NCBI GenBank assembly: GCA_002686265.1
Contig: NZBA01000026.1
Location: 1 to 64,000 of the forward strand
Direction: 5' to 3'
DNA from: Planctomycetota bacterium
Lineage (GTDB): Bacteria > Planctomycetota > UBA1135 > GCA-002686595
Length of the DNA stretch: 64,000 bases
In this document: positions 61,626-64,000 of the stretch, one piece after another
Position numbering within the stretch: the first letter of the stretch is position 1
Layout: every line of letters begins with the position of its first letter
Program-made: the position numbers and the translations under genes
Notes under the pieces: model-generated
Told to the model about the DNA's origin: nothing
What the model saw: the letters and a program-made list of their open reading frames with translations, nothing else
Databases searched by the model: none

Positions 61626-62342
61626 TCAGCGCCCCGTCGGAGTCGAGGGGGCCGAGAAGCGGCGCAGAGGCACGGGTGCGTGCCGCTCGAGGACGTCCTT
61701 CTCGGGATCGAGGCGCGGCGCGCGGTAGGCCTCGAAGCGCTGGCGGGTTTCACCGTCGAGCGCGGCGGGGAGCGAGCGGAAGGAGCTGTCCCCGGCCGCA
61801 AGGACGGTCGCATCTTCATCGTGCTCGAAGCCGTAGATGAGCGGGAAGGTGCGCACCTCGAGGGTGTACGGCGAGTCACCGAACCACGAGGAGACGACCA
61901 CGTGGAACTCGGCGGGGAGGGCGAGGGCCAAGGAGCCGAACTCCGGGTTGGTGGTGCCCTCGAAACAGGCGATCATGGCGTCCTCCTGCGGGTCGTAGAT
62001 ACAGAAATCGAGGTCGGCGGCCGGGTCGTAGGCGTGCAGGGTCAGCTCCACTTCCATGGGCTCGAGGGCCTGGAACGAGAAGCCGTCGTAGGGATCGGGG
62101 CAGCACTCGGTGATGTGCCCTTCGATCAGGAAGTGCTCGCCCACGATGATGGGGCCCACCTCGTTCGCGTACCAGGCTTCGTCGTTGGGCTCGACTTCGT
62201 AGAGGATCGGCAGCCCCGGGGGGCCGGTGTCGGGAACGACGATGATCCCCGCCGGGTGGGTTTCGCAGGCGGCGAGGAGGGCGGCCAGGCCGATCAGGAA
62301 GGAGCCCGAGCGGGCGGATCGGAGCAAGTGGGAGGCGCTCAT
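61626..62342 (-). CDS. Lipoprotein of unknown function
   Basis: 238 aa from ATG, preceded by GAGGAAA. Lipobox L-L-A-A-C at about 25. The pre-peptidase C-like fold is suggested by Y-E-V-E-P-N-D-E-A, L-I-E-G-H-I, L-H-A-Y-D-P-A-A-D-L-D-F-C-I-Y-D-P and S-P-Y-T-L-E-V. Such domains are often found in secreted enzymes and bind or stabilise surfaces. The last 50 residues are Arg/Pro-rich. It is followed by a strong terminator and is upstream of the sulfatase-like gene. Confidence 0.72.
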   Translation of the reverse strand: MSASHLLRSARSGSFLIGLAALLAACETHPAGIIVVPDTGPPGLPILYEVEPNDEAWYANEVGPIIVGEHFLIEGHITECCPDPYDGFSFQALEPMEVELTLHAYDPAADLDFCIYDPQEDAMIACFEGTTNPEFGSLALALPAEFHVVVSSWFGDSPYTLEVRTFPLIYGFEHDEDATVLAAGDSSFRSLPAALDGETRQRFEAYRAPRLDPEKDVLERHAPVPLRRFSAPSTPTGR

Positions 62343-62711
62343 CAGGTTTCCTCGGTCTGGGAGTGGTGGGGTTGGAGGCGGGTGGCCCGTGACTCTGGGA
62401 GCGTTGCAACCGGCGTGCCGCTCCCCCCGGCCGTGTCCGCCCGCTCGCGTTCCTCCCTCCTGTCCGTTTCCGGCGGTCCGTGTCCACGGCAGGGGGCACC
62501 GTCTGTCGCGCTCCTCTCGGGTCTCGAGTGCTCGGGCGCCAGGCGTCTTGGCGCTGGCTCCCGCCCCCGGCCTGGAGGCCGGCCGGCGCCGCGATCGGTG
62601 TACGGCTCGGGCCCCGCCCTCTTCGCCCAGCCCCTGCTCGGTGCCTTGCGCAGACCCTCTTCGGCGAGTGGACGGCGTCGGGGATCGCTGGCAAGATGAG
62701 CCGTCGCCGCC
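62343..62711. other. Divergent intergenic region before miaB
   Basis: I see no gene here. It holds a GAGGAAA ribosome binding site for the minus-strand lipoprotein (about 62350). For miaB, a CAAGAT (62691-62696) could be a -10 box 15 nt upstream of the ATG. ORFs reading across it in other frames lack recognisable content. Confidence 0.4.
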
Positions 62712-64000
62712 ATGTCGATCACCCGCTTCCAGTCCGCCGCCGCGGAGTCGCCCTCTCCCGACGCTCCCCGGCTGCACGTCGTCACCTTCGGGTGTCAGAT
62801 GAACAAGTACGACTCCCTGCTGGTGGAGGCGCGCTTCAAGAGCCGCGGATGGGTGACCACCGATGCCCTGGGCGAGGCGGACGTCGTGCTGTTCAACACT
62901 TGTTCCGTGCGCGACCACGCCGAGGAGCGCGCCTGGTCCTGGTTGGGAGAGCTCAAGCACGCCAAGCACGAGCGCCCCGAGCTGGTGATCGGCGTCATGG
63001 GGTGCATGGCGCAGCGCGTGGAAGAGGAGGTCTTCCGGCGTGCCGGCCACGTGGACATCGTGTGTGGGACGCGCCGATTCGCGGACATGGTTGATCTGGT
63101 GGACGAGGTGCGCGAGCGCCGGCGCGATCCCGGGCGGCAGGCTGCGCGCGCGAGCCGCATCCTGGCCACGGGGACCGACTCCTCGACGGCCCTCGGGCGC
63201 GGCGGCTTGCCGTACACCGGGGGGCGGCACGGCTGGCTGGCGGTCATGCGCGGTTGCGACCTGCGCTGCACCTTCTGCGTCGTTCCCGGCACTCGCGGAC
63301 GAGTGCGGAGCAAGCCCATCGACGAGGTCGAGGCCGAGGCGCGCGCGATGATCGCGGGCGGAGCCGGAGTGATCACCCTGTTGGGGCAGACGATCAACAG
63401 CTACGGTGAGGACCTAGCCGCGCCGGGCGCGGGGGAGCCCCGGGCCCGCGGGCGTCAGGGCCGGGCGGGACTGGCGGACGTGCTGTACCGCTTGCAGGAC
63501 CTCGACGGCCTCGCGCGCCTGCGCTTGGTGACTTTGCACCCCGCCTACTTGACGCGCGAGCTGGCGCAGGCGGTGCGGGACTGCGACAAGGTCGAGCGCT
63601 TCCTGCCCCTGCCCGTGCAGTCGGGCTCGGACCGCGTCCTGAAGGCCATGCGCCGGGGCTACACCGTGGACCTGTATCGCCGGCGTCTGGAGATGCTGCG
63701 CGAGATCGCGGAGGACGTGGAGCTCTCCAGCGATTGGATCGTGGGCTTTCCCGGCGAGGAGGAGAGCGACTTCCAGGCCAGCCTGGACCTGCTCGACGAG
63801 GTCGGTTTCGCGAGCAGCTACGTCTTCAAGTACGACCCCCGGCCGGGGACGAGCGCCGAGGAGCGGCGAGCGGACAGCGTTCCCCTCGAGGTCAAGAAGG
63901 AGCGTAACGCGCGCCTGTTGGAGCAGGCCGAGGCCGCCTCACTGCGGCGCATGCGGCGCTACCTCGACCGCGAGGTGGAGGTCTTCGTCGAGGAGGTCTC
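62712..64000 (+). CDS. miaB: tRNA-2-methylthio-N6-dimethylallyladenosine synthase, cut by the window edge
   Basis: The first 429 codons are present with no stop. The N-terminal MTTase domain has Cys28 (V-T-F-G-C-Q-M-N), Cys64 (F-N-T-C-S-V-R) and Cys98 (V-M-G-C-M-A-Q-R), ligands of the sulfur-donating cluster. The radical SAM site is C-D-L-R-C-T-F-C (182, 186, 189), followed by V-V-P-G-T-R-G-R. The Q-S-G-S-D-R-V-L-K-A-M-x-R-x-Y segment and F-P-G-E matches also fit. N-T-C-S-V-R and Q-M-N favour MiaB over RimO. It methylthiolates A37 of tRNAs reading UNN codons. The TRAM domain lies past 64000. Confidence 0.93.
   Translation, partial: MSITRFQSAAAESPSPDAPRLHVVTFGCQMNKYDSLLVEARFKSRGWVTTDALGEADVVLFNTCSVRDHAEERAWSWLGELKHAKHERPELVIGVMGCMAQRVEEEVFRRAGHVDIVCGTRRFADMVDLVDEVRERRRDPGRQAARASRILATGTDSSTALGRGGLPYTGGRHGWLAVMRGCDLRCTFCVVPGTRGRVRSKPIDEVEAEARAMIAGGAGVITLLGQTINSYGEDLAAPGAGEPRARGRQGRAGLADVLYRLQDLDGLARLRLVTLHPAYLTRELAQAVRDCDKVERFLPLPVQSGSDRVLKAMRRGYTVDLYRRRLEMLREIAEDVELSSDWIVGFPGEEESDFQASLDLLDEVGFASSYVFKYDPRPGTSAEERRADSVPLEVKKERNARLLEQAEAASLRRMRRYLDREVEVFVEEV

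Overview
This window is one contiguous piece of a GC-rich bacterial chromosome. There is no rRNA, CRISPR array, prophage or insertion sequence. The gene set and style point to the Planctomycetota, possibly a marine lineage of the Poly30/Saltatorellus type; this is an inference from content. The pointers are two tandem groEL genes upstream of dnaJ-grpE, many secreted proteins and lipoproteins, an NPCBM-domain protein, a sulfatase-fold lipoprotein, a ceramidase-like protein, LamG and toroid-fold secreted proteins, and start codons that often lie directly behind a -10 box.

Layout. 1-2.5 kb: end of a HAD hydrolase, then three small membrane-anchored or secreted proteins of unknown role. 2.6-8.2 kb (minus): chaperone operon groEL(GGM tail)-groEL(divergent)-dnaJ-grpE-fmdB, without groES. 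8.5-10.7 kb: NPCBM protein and a GGDEF protein. 10.8-14.5 kb: rpsB-tsf-pyrH-frr, with a long repeat-containing leader ahead of rpsB. 14.6-20.0 kb: tRNA-Lys, membrane protein, pepP, secreted protein, Trm112-like protein, eboE, tRNA-Glu. 20.1-24.9 kb: an SbcD/YhaO-type nuclease coupled to a large YhaN-like membrane ATPase. 25-29.5 kb (minus): secreted metallopeptidase, Xer recombinase, small secreted protein. 29.6-37.4 kb (plus): pabB-pabC, secreted and membrane proteins, xseA, glycosyltransferase. 37.4-42.3 kb: deoxyhypusine-synthase-family protein, sugar epimerase-like protein, nadA, pruA. 42.5-46.3 kb: lipoprotein, secreted toroid protein, eboA and eboB in one coupled operon. 46.4-50.9 kb: FkbM methyltransferase, queD, small membrane protein, lipoprotein, carbonic anhydrase, SRPBCC protein, and a peroxiredoxin with an in-frame TGA at its peroxidatic cysteine. 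50.9-62.3 kb (minus): PHP hydrolase with LamG/toroid protein and a frameshifted lipoprotein, then ceramidase-like, MORN-like, HExxH lipoprotein, sulfatase-like and another lipoprotein. 62.7 kb to the end: miaB, cut by the window edge.

Main points. (1) The peroxiredoxin at 50274-50873 is most simply read as a selenoprotein: one TGA, in frame, exactly where the peroxidatic Cys belongs. (2) At least nine genes have a TANNNT box 6-8 nt before the start codon, which suggests common leaderless transcription. (3) Three ebo-family genes lie at two separate sites, and two of them are coupled to a secreted toroid-fold protein. (4) The SbcD/YhaN-like pair has a C-terminal region I do not recognise. (5) Stop codons of two convergent gene pairs lie inside palindromes that look like shared terminators.
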